Source: Mesorhizobium sp. WSM4311 (GTDB lineage: Bacteria; Pseudomonadota; Alphaproteobacteria; Rhizobiales; Rhizobiaceae). From it: 64,000 nt of DNA. Made by a program: the position numbers and the translations under genes. The notes below the pieces were generated by a model. The model made no database searches. It was given only the letters and a program-made list of their open reading frames with translations, and was not told where the DNA came from. The stretch is taken from NCBI RefSeq assembly GCF_002295115.1, contig NZ_NSFV01000006.1, forward strand, positions 322,501 through 386,500, given 5' to 3'. Positions 26,051 through 34,805 of this stretch are shown here, one piece after another. How positions within the stretch are numbered: position 1 is the first letter of the stretch; every line of letters starts with the position of its first letter.

Positions 26051-27694
26051 TCAGTGCTCGATCGGCCCCCTGGCCATCACCAATGCTGTGCCGGCGGTGG
26101 TCGGACGCTCGATGACGCGACGCACGCGCGGCGGCTCGTCGCCGCTGTGCAGCGCCCGCAGGCGCTCGCCGACCATGGCGTCGGCATGGGTGATGCGGCC
26201 GTTGTGGCGCACATATTCGAGCCAGGTCGGCGTGTGGTAGTGCTCGATCCATATCGAGGGGTTTTCGAGATCGCGCGCCAGTGTCCAGTTGCGGGCGCCG
26301 TCGCGGCGGCGGATGCGGCCGCGTTCGGCCATGGTGGCAAGGAACTCCGCCTCGTCCTCGTGCCGGATGATGTATTCGATCATGATGGCAATGGGACCGC
26401 TGCGCGGCTTCAGGTCGAGCGCCAGATGCGGCTCCTTGAAGCGGTTGAGCGGGTCGAGGTTCAGCACCTGCTGCTGCGGCAGCGGCAGCACGAGGCCGAT
26501 GGCGCCGCCGGCCAGCATGGCGATGGCGGCGGCGATCAGCGCCGTCTCGGCGCCATGCGCATCGGCGACGACGCCCCAGATCCAGCTGCCCAGCGCGATG
26601 CCGCCGAAGGTCGCGGTCTGGTAGACCGACAGCACCCGGCCAACCACCCAGCGCGGCGTCGCCATCTGCACGGTGACGTTGAAGTGCGAGAGCGCGATCA
26701 CCCAGCAGGCGCCGCCAACCAGCAGGCCGAGCGAGGTCTGCCAGGCATGATGGCTGAGCGCGGCATTGAAGGCGCAGACGGCGAAGCCGGCAAAGGCACA
26801 GCGCACCATCGTCTCGCTGGAAAGCAACTGCCGCAGCCGCACGCTGATCAGCGCGCCGCCGACGGCGCCGATGCCGAAGGAGCCCAGCATGATGCCGTAG
26901 GTCAAGGCATCGCCCTTGACGACGTCGCGCGCGACGAGCGGCAAGAGCGCCAGGACGGCGCCGGCTGAGAAGCCGAAGGCCGCGCCCCTGACCAGCACCT
27001 TGCCGATATTGGGGGACATGGCGACATAGCGCAGGCCGGCCCCCATGGCCGCACCCAGCGACTCGCGCGGCAAGGTCGACACCGGCACATCCGGCTTCCA
27101 GCGGGCCATCACGATGATGAGGCCGATATAGCTCACCGCGTTCGCCGCGAAGGCGGCCGCGGCGCCCGTGGCCGCGACGATGATGCCGCCGATTGCCGGA
27201 CCGACGCTACGTGTCAGGTTGAAGCCCATGGAGTTCAGCGCGACGGCCGCGGGCACCTTGTTGCGGGGGACCATGTCGCCGACGGACGCCTGCCAGGACG
27301 GGCTGTTGAGCGCCGTGCCGCTGTCGATCAGGAAGGTGAAGGCAAGCAGCGTCCAGGGCGTGATCAGGCCATACCAGGTGAACACGGTCAGAAGCACCGA
27401 AACGACCAGCATGAAGGTCTGCGCCACCAGCATCACCTTGCGCCGGTCGAAGCTGTCGGCGATGGCGCCGGCGACAAGCGCGAACAGCATGATCGGCAAG
27501 GTCGTCGAGGCCTGGACCAGGGCGACCTGATAGGGCGAGGTGGCGATCGTGGTCATCATCCAGGCGGCGCCGACGCCCTGGATCAGGCCACCGAAATTTG
27601 AAACGAGACTTGCCGACCAGACGGCGCGGAAAATGCCATGCCGGAACGGCGCCAGCGCCGAAACGCCTTCGCTATCCGGTTTCTCGTCAATCAT
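26051..27694 (-). CDS. MFS transporter, MFS_3/EntS type with C-terminal ABM-like extension
   Basis: A 547-residue major-facilitator protein. About 12 spans occupy residues 20-415 (FRHGIFRAVWSASLVSNFGG, SFDRRKVMLVAQ). The C-terminal 110 residues form a soluble extension with the pattern IEYIIRHEDEAEFLATMAER and WIEHYHTPTWLEYVRHNGR, as found in the MFS_3 family. The ATG at 27694 was chosen over upstream codons because the extra residues look non-coding. The substrate is unknown; related proteins export siderophores or drugs. It ends the non-motility segment before fliQ. Confidence 0.88.
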   Translation of the reverse strand: MIDEKPDSEGVSALAPFRHGIFRAVWSASLVSNFGGLIQGVGAAWMMTTIATSPYQVALVQASTTLPIMLFALVAGAIADSFDRRKVMLVAQTFMLVVSVLLTVFTWYGLITPWTLLAFTFLIDSGTALNSPSWQASVGDMVPRNKVPAAVALNSMGFNLTRSVGPAIGGIIVAATGAAAAFAANAVSYIGLIIVMARWKPDVPVSTLPRESLGAAMGAGLRYVAMSPNIGKVLVRGAAFGFSAGAVLALLPLVARDVVKGDALTYGIMLGSFGIGAVGGALISVRLRQLLSSETMVRCAFAGFAVCAFNAALSHHAWQTSLGLLVGGACWVIALSHFNVTVQMATPRWVVGRVLSVYQTATFGGIALGSWIWGVVADAHGAETALIAAAIAMLAGGAIGLVLPLPQQQVLNLDPLNRFKEPHLALDLKPRSGPIAIMIEYIIRHEDEAEFLATMAERGRIRRRDGARNWTLARDLENPSIWIEHYHTPTWLEYVRHNGRITHADAMVGERLRALHSGDEPPRVRRVIERPTTAGTALVMARGPIEH

Positions 27695-27926
27695 GGATGG
27701 GTTCCTGCCAGAACGTGCTGATCCTTGCGGTTTCTCCGCATCGTTTGCCGAAACTATGGCATCGCGCCGCAAAGGGCGAACGTCATGCGCGCAAGATCAT
27801 GGTCCAACAAGAGGATAGAGGAAGGCCAGCTTTGCTGCGAGGGCCGGGCTCGCCTTCGCGCAACACGCCTTGCATGCCCGCGGTGAAATCGGCCGATAGC
27901 CGGCGCCGGCTTTTCGAGCCATTACG
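27695..27926. other. Intergenic region between fliQ and MFS gene
   Basis: This GC-rich stretch, just over 230 bp, shows no gene with family features. A 72-residue minus-strand frame in it has random-like composition. It should contain the promoter of the MFS gene. It marks one boundary of the block that separates fliQ from flhA. Confidence 0.5.
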
Positions 27927-27959
27927 TTCTGAAGCGGTTTTCCGCGACTTTCTTCAGAA
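27927..27959 (-). terminator. Hairpin at the fliQ stop codon (possible terminator)
   Basis: The arms TTCTGAAG (27927-27934) and CTTCAGAA (27952-27959) are perfect and enclose an inner GCGG-TTTT-CCGC stem. The right arm covers the fliQ stop codon. There is no T-run beyond it, so a terminator or a 3'-end stabilising hairpin of the flagellar operon is likely but unproven. Confidence 0.35.
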
Positions 27960-28220
27960 CCCGTTCTGGATGCGCTGGAAGATGACGTTGGTGAAGGCCG
28001 ATATCTGGCCGCCAATGAACGGGCCGGTGAGCGCCACCACCAGCATGATGGCGACGATCTTCGGCACGAAGGTCAGGGTGATTTCCTGGATCTGCGTCAG
28101 CGCCTGGATGAGGGCGATGCCGATGCCGACCGCCATGGCGACCAGCACCACCGGAGCGGACGCGGTCAGCACCGTCCACACCGCGTACTGGACGATGTCG
28201 AGGGCGTCGGCTTCGTTCAT
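27954..28220 (-). CDS. fliQ: Flagellar export gate protein FliQ
   Basis: An 88-residue protein with two membrane spans and the family pattern VVLVAMAVGIGIALIQALTQ then IQEITLTFVPKIVAIM. FliQ is a core component of the FliPQR export gate. The ATG at 28220 (MNEADALD) fits the family start; the longer frame has non-coding composition. It is the last gene of the rem-to-fliQ side of the motility block, 13 bp after flgD. Confidence 0.95.
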   Translation of the reverse strand: MNEADALDIVQYAVWTVLTASAPVVLVAMAVGIGIALIQALTQIQEITLTFVPKIVAIMLVVALTGPFIGGQISAFTNVIFQRIQNGF

Positions 28221-28233
28221 GCGGGCGGCTGGC

Positions 28234-28641
28234 CTAGCTTGCCGGCTTGACCGACACGCCTGGGCCGACGGGGACCTTGGTGCCATCTTGCAGCACCGCG
28301 ATCAGTCCGCTGCTGGCGAGCGTCACCGAAGCCACTATTCCGGTGGTCTTGCCGTCGGCCGAGGTGATCGAGCGGCCGATGATCGCATCGGCCTGCGACA
28401 GTGCGGAGGACTGCATGATCTGGTCGAGCTTGGTGTTGGACTGCACGGATTGCTCGACCTGCGAGAAGGTGGCGAGCTGGGCGACGTACTGCGTCGAATC
28501 CATCGGCTTGGTCGGATCCTGGTTCTTCATCTCGGCGATCAGAAGCTTCAGGAAGGACTGGTAGTCTACCGCCGTCTTGGAGGTCGACTTGGTGGTCGAA
28601 TTGGCGCCAACCGGTATCGTCGTCGTCATGTCCACGGTCAT
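28234..28641 (-). CDS. flgD: Hook-cap scaffolding protein FlgD (short form)
   Basis: A 135-residue FlgD. The conserved N-terminal part is clear (DYQSFLKLLIAEMKNQDPTK, then DSTQYVAQLATFSQVEQSVQ), which is the export and assembly region. The C-terminal Ig-like/tudor domains of enteric FlgD are largely missing, as in other rhizobia. FlgD caps the growing hook and directs FlgE assembly. The ATG at 28641 overlaps the flbT stop by one base; a second in-frame ATG is at 28629. Confidence 0.93.
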   Translation of the reverse strand: MTVDMTTTIPVGANSTTKSTSKTAVDYQSFLKLLIAEMKNQDPTKPMDSTQYVAQLATFSQVEQSVQSNTKLDQIMQSSALSQADAIIGRSITSADGKTTGIVASVTLASSGLIAVLQDGTKVPVGPGVSVKPAS

Positions 28642-29084
28642 CAGTAGCTTGCTCCCACGGCCAGCGGGCGCGGTGCGCCCGGAACATCGTCATTGCCGCC
28701 AAGCGCGCGGCGTTCGAGAGGATAGAGCGAACGGATCGCCTTCAATGCCTCGTAAATATGATCCTCGCCGACCATACGGTCGATCTGCTTCAGTGCGCCG
28801 CAGATCTCGGCATCCTCGAAACTTGCGATGAGCAACGGCAGCGAGCGGCGGAACATCTCGCGGGCGTCATCGGCGCCGGCCGGGTTGATCAGCATGACCT
28901 GCACGATGAAATAAAGCTGCCTGAGCGGCGTCGATGCCTGGTCGGCCTGGATCACATGACCTTCGAGCAGGAACTGCACGTCGTTCATCAGTTCGATGGT
29001 GACCTTGCGGTCGACGCGGATGACCGCCCCGTTGATGTAGATCTTCTCGTTGGGCTTCAGCGATATCTTCAGTGTGTTGGTCAT
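28641..29084 (-). CDS. flbT: Flagellin mRNA regulator FlbT
   Basis: A 147-residue FlbT protein (LKISLKPNEKIYINGAVIRV and YFIVQVMLINPAGADDAREM are the family blocks). In Caulobacter and Brucella FlbT acts after transcription on flagellin mRNA, binding the leader, while FlaF has the opposing or partner role. The ATG at 29084 overlaps the flaF stop (ATGA). Its likely targets here are the two flagellin mRNAs encoded at 41280-43613. Confidence 0.94.
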   Translation of the reverse strand: MTNTLKISLKPNEKIYINGAVIRVDRKVTIELMNDVQFLLEGHVIQADQASTPLRQLYFIVQVMLINPAGADDAREMFRRSLPLLIASFEDAEICGALKQIDRMVGEDHIYEALKAIRSLYPLERRALGGNDDVPGAPRPLAVGASY

Positions 29085-29428
29085 TGAATGCCGTCGCGGA
29101 TGATCTGGGACACTTCGATCAGCCCTTCGAAATTGTTGGTGCGGCCCTGGCGGATGTCCTCCGCCTCGCGCAGCAACCAAAGGCCGATGGAAATCAGGTT
29201 GGCACGCAATTCCTTGGGAAGCGCATTGTCGCTGGAGCCAAGATCCTCGACGAAGATTGTCCACACGCGGTTGGTGAAATTCAGCGCCTCGATCGCCTCC
29301 ATCGAATCCTGGCCGGCCGTGGCGGCCGCCGACAGCATGTCGATCGAGCGGGTCAGGAGTTCGCGCTCACGGTCCTTTGCGTCCGAGACGGAGGTGCTTT
29401 GGACGTCGGCGTAGGAGAATTGGTACAT
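29081..29428 (-). CDS. flaF: Flagellin secretion/synthesis regulator FlaF
   Basis: A 115-residue FlaF (FSYADVQSTSVSDAKDRERE, then TNRVWTIFVEDLGSSDNALP). FlaF binds flagellin and promotes its synthesis or secretion in alphaproteobacteria, paired with FlbT. It lies 29 bp after flgL and overlaps flbT by 4 bp. Confidence 0.94.
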   Translation of the reverse strand: MYQFSYADVQSTSVSDAKDRERELLTRSIDMLSAAATAGQDSMEAIEALNFTNRVWTIFVEDLGSSDNALPKELRANLISIGLWLLREAEDIRQGRTNNFEGLIEVSQIIRDGIQ

Positions 29429-29457
29429 CGTCGGCTCTACCGTTCCGCTGGAAGTTG

Positions 29458-30501
29458 TCAGGTCAGGTAATTCAACAGGCTGAGCTGCTGCAGGCGCGCT
29501 GTCAGGGCGAAGGACGTCTCGATATGCTGTGTCAGATCCGCGACTCTGGTGGCGGCCGTGGCCGGGTCGACGGCTTCGAGATCGAGGATATGGCGCTCGA
29601 ACAGATCGATCTGTGTCTTCATGCGGTCGCTGGCATCGGAGACGCGTTTCTGCACGATGCCGGTCTCCGACTGGACCTGGGCGATGCCGCTCAGCGCCTC
29701 GCCGACCAGTGTCTGCGAGTGGGTGACGATGCTGTCCTTCGCCGCCCGGCTGATGTTGCTGGACATCAGGCTGGAGACCATTGCCGCGGCCATGGCGAGC
29801 TTCCTGATGCCGTCGCTGTTGGCGCTGGTCGAGGTCTCGGTGGTTTCGTTGAGCGCGATGCGGCTGACGATCTGCTGGTCGGTGGCGTTAGACATGTTGG
29901 TCTGCCAGCCGGCGCCGAGGAACTGCGGCGCAACGTCGTTGGTGATGAAATCGTCCATCTGGGCGGCGGTGATGTTGGCCGCGGCCGGATCGTTGGGCGT
30001 GAAGCCGAATTTGGCGACGAAGGAGGCGTCGAAGGCGGCCTTGGCCGGTGAGCCGGCGGCCGTGAAATCGTTGATCGGCTTGACGTCGGTGTTTGTGCCG
30101 GCAAACAAATATTCGCCGTTGACGCTGGTGTTGAGGATCGAGGTCAGCTGCTGGAGGGTCGTCTGGCCGGTCGACTGGGTCAGGCTGTTGGAGTTGTCGC
30201 CGGACGACGCGGTGGTCAGGGCGGACAGGAAGGTCTGCGCCACGCCGGAGAGCTGGGCGAGGGACGTCTGCGTCGACGCAAGCCTTGCGGTGACCAGCCC
30301 GTTGGAATCGACGATCACGTTCAGCCGGTCGAGGTCGCGCGAGAAAGTGACGGACTGGGCGGTGCGTCCGCCCAGTGCCAGGCCGACATCGGCGACCCTG
30401 CCGGTCGACGATTCTTTCGTGGCTTTGACGAGGTCGGCCTGCATGCGCATCTGTTGATAGCGCATGGCGTTGGTGAGGGCGGCCGAAGAGACTGAGGTCA
30501 T
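29458..30501 (-). CDS. flgL: Hook-filament junction protein FlgL
   Basis: A 347-residue flagellin-like junction protein. The N-terminal helix (LTNAMRYQQMRMQADLVKAT) and the C-terminal helix (SFALTARLQQLSLLNYLT) are the coiled-coil ends shared with flagellins. FlgL (HAP3) joins the filament to FlgK. It starts 3 bp after flgK and is followed by flaF. Confidence 0.93.
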   Translation of the reverse strand: MTSVSSAALTNAMRYQQMRMQADLVKATKESSTGRVADVGLALGGRTAQSVTFSRDLDRLNVIVDSNGLVTARLASTQTSLAQLSGVAQTFLSALTTASSGDNSNSLTQSTGQTTLQQLTSILNTSVNGEYLFAGTNTDVKPINDFTAAGSPAKAAFDASFVAKFGFTPNDPAAANITAAQMDDFITNDVAPQFLGAGWQTNMSNATDQQIVSRIALNETTETSTSANSDGIRKLAMAAAMVSSLMSSNISRAAKDSIVTHSQTLVGEALSGIAQVQSETGIVQKRVSDASDRMKTQIDLFERHILDLEAVDPATAATRVADLTQHIETSFALTARLQQLSLLNYLT

Positions 30502-30504
30502 GGA

Positions 30505-31959
30505 TTATCCCACCGCGTTCAACAGGGCCGTCATCATGTCGTCGACGGTCTTCATCATCCGCGCCGATGCCTGATAGGTATGTTCGAGGTCGAGCATCAG
30601 CGACATTTCCTGGTCGACATTGACGCCGGTCGCATTGGATAGCGCCTCGGAGCTGCGCTGTGCCAGCGCTTCCTTCGCATCGGCTGCGGTCGAAGCCTGC
30701 TGGCGCATGCCCTGCAGCCAGCCGATCGAATTGGCAGCGTAGTCGGAAACGCTTGATGTTGCCGAAATGCCAGCGGCGGGGTCGAACGTCATCGGCTTGT
30801 CGAGCCGGTCGCCATAGGCAATCAGGAGACTGGAATAGGAAGGGCCGCCGGTGGTGTTGGCGACGTAGGCCGCGCCGTTGGCGCCGCCGTCGCGCAGCAA
30901 TGTCGGATTGCCGCCGGCGCCCGGATCCATCGCCGCATTGATGCTGATCGTGCCGGCCAGTCCGTTGACCAGCGTGCCCGCAGCCGGCACCGCCGGCGCG
31001 CCGGACCAGGTGAACAGACCGGCGGCGTTGGGCATCGAGGGCGCGGTTTCGGCAAAGGCCGTGATCAGGCCGCGCGCGGTCTCGTCGAGCTGGCTCTGCA
31101 TGGTCGAGGCGACGCCGTCGCGCAACTGCAGCAGGCCGGCGAGCTTGCCGCTGGCGGTGGTGTTGCCGCCGCTTCCCGCCGAGACCGGCACATTGTCGAT
31201 ATAGATGGTGTTGCCGGGGACGCCGGCGGCATAGCCGGCCGCCGGCGTGAAGCTTACCGTGCGCGGTATCGTCTCGAACAGCGTGGTGCCGTCACCCGTG
31301 GTGATGACCATGTCGTTGTCGCCGCGCGTGAAGGTCGATATCGGAACATAGTCCGCGATCTTCTTCAGCAGCGCGTCGCGCTGGTCGAGCGCATCGGAAA
31401 CATCGGTGCCCGAACGGGTTCCGGAAATGACCGCCTGGTTGGCGTCCTGGAACTGGCCGAGCAGCGCGTTCAGGTCCTTGACCGCCGTGTCGATCTGGCC
31501 GTCGGTCTGGGTGCGGAAATCCTGAATGGCCTTGGAGCCTTCATTCAGGGAGCGCACGACCTGCTTGGCCGCGTCGATGACGCTCGAGCCGAGATTCTGG
31601 TTGGACGGCGAGGTGGCGTAGAGCTGCAGCGCCTGCTGCAGATTGGCGATTGCCGTCGAGGGCGAGGAGGCATTGTCGACGCCATTGACCGAAACGTCCA
31701 GCTGATCCATGCCGCTGTAGAGCGCGTTCTGGCCGCTATAGGCCGACAAGGCACCGAGATTCTGCCGGAAGAGCAGGTCGTTGGCGACGCGCTGGATATC
31801 AACCGAACGCGCGCCGGGCGCCGTGCTGGTGACGACGGCGATGCGGCGCGCATAGTCCGGATTGGAGGCGTCCGAGACGTTGCGCGTGACAACGCTGGTC
31901 TGACGCGCGGTACTCATAAGCGCAGATTGGGCGATGCTCAATGCGGAAGATAACGACAT
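30505..31959 (-). CDS. flgK: Hook-filament junction protein FlgK
   Basis: A 484-residue FlgK (HAP1). The N-terminal rod-type helix LSSALSIAQSALMSTARQTS and the C-terminal ASARMMKTVDDMMTALLNAV follow the family. The central variable part includes SLNEGSKAIQDFRTQTDGQI and EMSLMLDLEHTYQASARM near the end. It forms the junction together with FlgL, which it precedes by 3 bp. It lies 27 bp after flgE. Confidence 0.94.
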   Translation of the reverse strand: MSLSSALSIAQSALMSTARQTSVVTRNVSDASNPDYARRIAVVTSTAPGARSVDIQRVANDLLFRQNLGALSAYSGQNALYSGMDQLDVSVNGVDNASSPSTAIANLQQALQLYATSPSNQNLGSSVIDAAKQVVRSLNEGSKAIQDFRTQTDGQIDTAVKDLNALLGQFQDANQAVISGTRSGTDVSDALDQRDALLKKIADYVPISTFTRGDNDMVITTGDGTTLFETIPRTVSFTPAAGYAAGVPGNTIYIDNVPVSAGSGGNTTASGKLAGLLQLRDGVASTMQSQLDETARGLITAFAETAPSMPNAAGLFTWSGAPAVPAAGTLVNGLAGTISINAAMDPGAGGNPTLLRDGGANGAAYVANTTGGPSYSSLLIAYGDRLDKPMTFDPAAGISATSSVSDYAANSIGWLQGMRQQASTAADAKEALAQRSSEALSNATGVNVDQEMSLMLDLEHTYQASARMMKTVDDMMTALLNAVG

Positions 31960-31986
31960 GCTGGTCTTTCACGGGCCGCGCCCGGT

Positions 31987-33243
31987 TTATCTCTTCAGGT
32001 TGACAAGGACGTCCATCAGGTCGGAACCGGTCTGGAAGACTTTCGAATTGGCGGTGTAGCTGCGCTGCGCCGCGATCATGTCGGTCAATTCCTCGGCGAT
32101 ATCGACGTTGGAATTCTCGAGCGCGCCGGAGATGATCGAACCGGCCTTGCCCTCATTGGCAAAGCCGACACGGATCGCGCCGGAGTCGGTGCCTTGCGCA
32201 TAGACGTTGCCGGGCAGGGCCTTGAGTTGGTCCGGGCTTTGCACGTCGGCCAGTGGAATTTTATAGAGCGGCTTGGTGGAACCATCCTTGTACTGGGCGT
32301 AGATGGTGCCGTCCTTGCTGATCTGGACCTTGTCGATGGTGCTGGGTGCGTTGCCGTTGACCTGGGCGTCAGAAACCGTGAAGCCGGTGCCGAGCTGCGT
32401 CAGCTTCGACAGATCGAGATTGAGGCTCGCGCCGCCCGGCACGGTGAATGAAACGCTGGTGGTCGCGCCAGTGAGCTTGCCGGTCGTGGTGTCGAAGGTC
32501 AGGTTGGCCGTGCCGAGCGCGCCGCCGGTGTAGGGGAATGATGTTCCCGGCGTCGCCTTCGACTGATCGAAAACCGCGACCTGCCAGGTGCCGGTACCGG
32601 TGTTGGTGAAATAGACGTCGAGCAGCTTCTTGTTGCCGAGGTTGTCATAGGCGACCATCGACGATTTCGAGGTGTACTGCGCGGTGGCGGCGTTGGCACC
32701 TGGCAGGTTGGCGGCGACGACCGGCGTGGCACCTGCCGGCAGATTGCCGCTGTAAGTACCCAGGGTGCTCGGCGTCGCGGTTAGGCCCTGGTCGGAGATG
32801 ACGACCGGCTGCAGACCCTCGAAGCCGTTCACCGTCGCCGCCGGCGTGCCATTGGCGTAGCTGTAGGCCATCAGCTGGAAACCGGCCGCGTTGACCAGCC
32901 TGCCCTGTGCGTCGGGAACGAAGGCGCCGGCGCGGGTCAGGAAAGGCGTGCCGCTCGGATCCTGGACGACGAAGAAACCATCGCCGCTGACGGCAAGGTC
33001 GGAGACAGAGGTCGTGTACTGCAGCACGCCCGGATCGCTCACTGCCTGCCGGATCGTCGTGGTGACGCCGCCGGAATTATAGGCGCCGCCCGTCGACGGC
33101 ATGATCAGGGTCGAGAATTCGGCCGAGGACCGCTTGTAGCCGGTGGTATCGGAATTCGCGATGTTGTCGGCGGTTGTCGACAGGCGGTTGGCCTGGGCGT
33201 TCATGCCGGAAACGCCGGTCCGCATCATTCCGTAGAGGCTCAT
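31987..33243 (-). CDS. flgE: Flagellar hook protein FlgE
   Basis: A 418-residue hook protein. It begins SLYGMMRTGVSGMNAQANRL then STTADNIANSDTTGYK, the rod/hook N-terminal motif, and ends with the C-terminal helix ELTDMIAAQRSYTANSKVFQ. The central D1-D2 part is of the alphaproteobacterial length. The ATG has a GGAGA ribosome site. It begins the flgEKL-flaF-flbT-flgD-fliQ series, directly downstream of rem. Confidence 0.95.
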   Translation of the reverse strand: MSLYGMMRTGVSGMNAQANRLSTTADNIANSDTTGYKRSSAEFSTLIMPSTGGAYNSGGVTTTIRQAVSDPGVLQYTTSVSDLAVSGDGFFVVQDPSGTPFLTRAGAFVPDAQGRLVNAAGFQLMAYSYANGTPAATVNGFEGLQPVVISDQGLTATPSTLGTYSGNLPAGATPVVAANLPGANAATAQYTSKSSMVAYDNLGNKKLLDVYFTNTGTGTWQVAVFDQSKATPGTSFPYTGGALGTANLTFDTTTGKLTGATTSVSFTVPGGASLNLDLSKLTQLGTGFTVSDAQVNGNAPSTIDKVQISKDGTIYAQYKDGSTKPLYKIPLADVQSPDQLKALPGNVYAQGTDSGAIRVGFANEGKAGSIISGALENSNVDIAEELTDMIAAQRSYTANSKVFQTGSDLMDVLVNLKR

Positions 33244-33322
33244 CGAGATGTCTCCGCAATATCCATGCCACTGGCGGCGAGGCTACGCGTCCTGTCTTGC
33301 GCGAGGCTGGCGCGGCGCGGCA

Positions 33323-33991
33323 TCAGAAGACGAGCCGGTAGCCGAGGAAGCGTTTGGAATCGATCGGGTCGGTGCCCAGCTTCTCGCGCAGTTTCTTGCG
33401 CAGTTTGCTGATGTGGCTCTCCACCACGTTCTCCTCGACCTCTTCGTCGAAGATGCCATAGATGGCGTTGAAGACCTGGGTCTTGGTTACGCGCCGGCCG
33501 CGGTTGCTCGCCAGATATTCGAGGATGCGGCGTTCGCGGCGCGGCAGGGGCAGCGGCTGGCCGTCAATCTCGGGGTCGCGGCCGTCCATGAAGATGCGCA
33601 TGGCGCCGATCTCGGTGTAGGCGACATCCTCATGGGCGCGCCGGCGGATGGCGGTGATGCGGGCCAGGATCTCTCTGATGTGGACGGGCTTGCGGATGAC
33701 GTCGTCGACGCCGCTCTCGAACAACCGCAGCGTGTTTTCCAGGGAATGCTGCTCGCTGAGCGCAATGACAGGAGCGCCGGTGCGGTCGCGGATCTGGCGC
33801 GGAGAGATGGCGCCGTCGCGGCAGTCGCCGATCAGGAAGGCCCGCACCGATCGCAGGTCGGTGTCGGCGGCCGAGTTGACCCACTCGCCGAATTCGCCGG
33901 GCGCGAAGCCCGCGCAGGCGACGCCCTCGCGATCAAAAAGTGAATTGTATCCCTCAGTTACGAGCTCTCGCTCGTCAACGATCACGATCAT
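33323..33991 (-). CDS. rem: Rem, OmpR-type activator of motility genes
   Basis: A 222-residue regulator with an N-terminal receiver-like domain (MIVIVDERELVTEGYNSLFD, FESGVDDVIRKPVHIREILA) and a C-terminal OmpR-type winged helix (LPRRERRILEYLASNRGRRV, then VVESHISKLRKKLREKLG). In Sinorhizobium meliloti Rem is an orphan regulator that activates flagellar operons during exponential growth and is itself activated by VisNR. The ATG at 33991 corresponds to the start of that protein. It sits between the lytic transglycosylase gene and flgE, as in that species. Confidence 0.92.
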   Translation of the reverse strand: MIVIVDERELVTEGYNSLFDREGVACAGFAPGEFGEWVNSAADTDLRSVRAFLIGDCRDGAISPRQIRDRTGAPVIALSEQHSLENTLRLFESGVDDVIRKPVHIREILARITAIRRRAHEDVAYTEIGAMRIFMDGRDPEIDGQPLPLPRRERRILEYLASNRGRRVTKTQVFNAIYGIFDEEVEENVVESHISKLRKKLREKLGTDPIDSKRFLGYRLVF

Positions 33992-34214
33992 CGGCCCCGC
34001 CTCCGAATCAACACATTTGCCCCGTGGGGAAAGGCCTAACCGTTGGCGGGAATCCTGAACAACCGTCATTTCTTGTAACTAGTTTCTTGGGAGTCTGGAA
34101 TCGTGCCGGTTGCATTAGCGTGCAGCCAGATATGCTTACGGGGGGAAGTTCTGGGTAAGTCAAAACGGCAAGCCCTGAGCAGTGCCACGGGCGTATTAGG
34201 AGCAGAAGATACGC
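33992..34214 (-). promoter_or_regulatory. Upstream region of rem with a 15-bp direct repeat
   Basis: This 223-bp gap is visibly less GC-rich than the genes around it and should hold the rem promoter. It contains AGATATGCTTACGGG at 34128-34142 and its near copy AGATACGCTTACGGG at 34207-34221 (one mismatch, 79 bp apart). The second copy overlaps the stop codon of the upstream gene. These may be binding sites of an activator such as VisNR; that is an inference from position. Confidence 0.4.
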
Positions 34215-34805
34215 TTACGGGTTGCAGAAGGCGCGGGCGTTGGTTGTCCATTTGCCAAAACCGGCGGCAACCATATTGGCGATCACCCTGCAGACATAGA
34301 CCTTCTGCGCCGGGTCGTTGTCGGGGCCGGCATGGTAGCGGGCAACGGCCATCGACCAGGTCTCGTGGCGGGCGTGGAGACTGGCCAGGAAACGCGCCGC
34401 ATAATCGACGTTCTGGCGCGGGTCGAGCATGTCCTCGACGCTGCGGAAGTGCGAGGAATGATAGTGGTGGTTGATCTGCATGCAGCCGAGATCGATCAGC
34501 GTCTTGCCTTCGCGCCGGGCATTGGCGAAGGTGGCAAGCGCTTCGGCCCGGCTCCTTGGAAAGATCGCTTTTCCTTCTATATTCAAGGCGTTAGGCTGAA
34601 GGCTGCCCTTCTTGCCCGTCTCGGTCAGGCCGACGGCATAGAGGATGCCGGCGGGCACGCCATAGCGATCGGCGGCGCGCAGGATCTCGGGCTCGCAGGG
34701 ATTGGTGGCGGCGAGGGCGCTGGTTGCGAGGCTAGATAAACATATCGCCGCCAGCGTGCTCGCGAGATGGCGAAGCGGCGCGGCCGCGGGCTTGCGCGTC
34801 ATCAT
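34215..34805 (-). CDS. Flagellar-locus lytic transglycosylase (SLT domain)
   Basis: A 196-residue periplasmic protein. A signal peptide (about 32 residues, ending SSLATSALA) precedes a soluble lytic transglycosylase domain with the likely catalytic Glu in GLTETGKKG and the block DLGCMQINHHYHSSHF, then NVDYAARFLASLH. It probably opens peptidoglycan for the flagellar rod; no flgJ is present in the window. The first 74 bp overlap the 3' end of motD in another frame. Two adjacent ATGs (34805, 34802) follow AAGGGG. Confidence 0.85.
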   Translation of the reverse strand: MMTRKPAAAPLRHLASTLAAICLSSLATSALAATNPCEPEILRAADRYGVPAGILYAVGLTETGKKGSLQPNALNIEGKAIFPRSRAEALATFANARREGKTLIDLGCMQINHHYHSSHFRSVEDMLDPRQNVDYAARFLASLHARHETWSMAVARYHAGPDNDPAQKVYVCRVIANMVAAGFGKWTTNARAFCNP

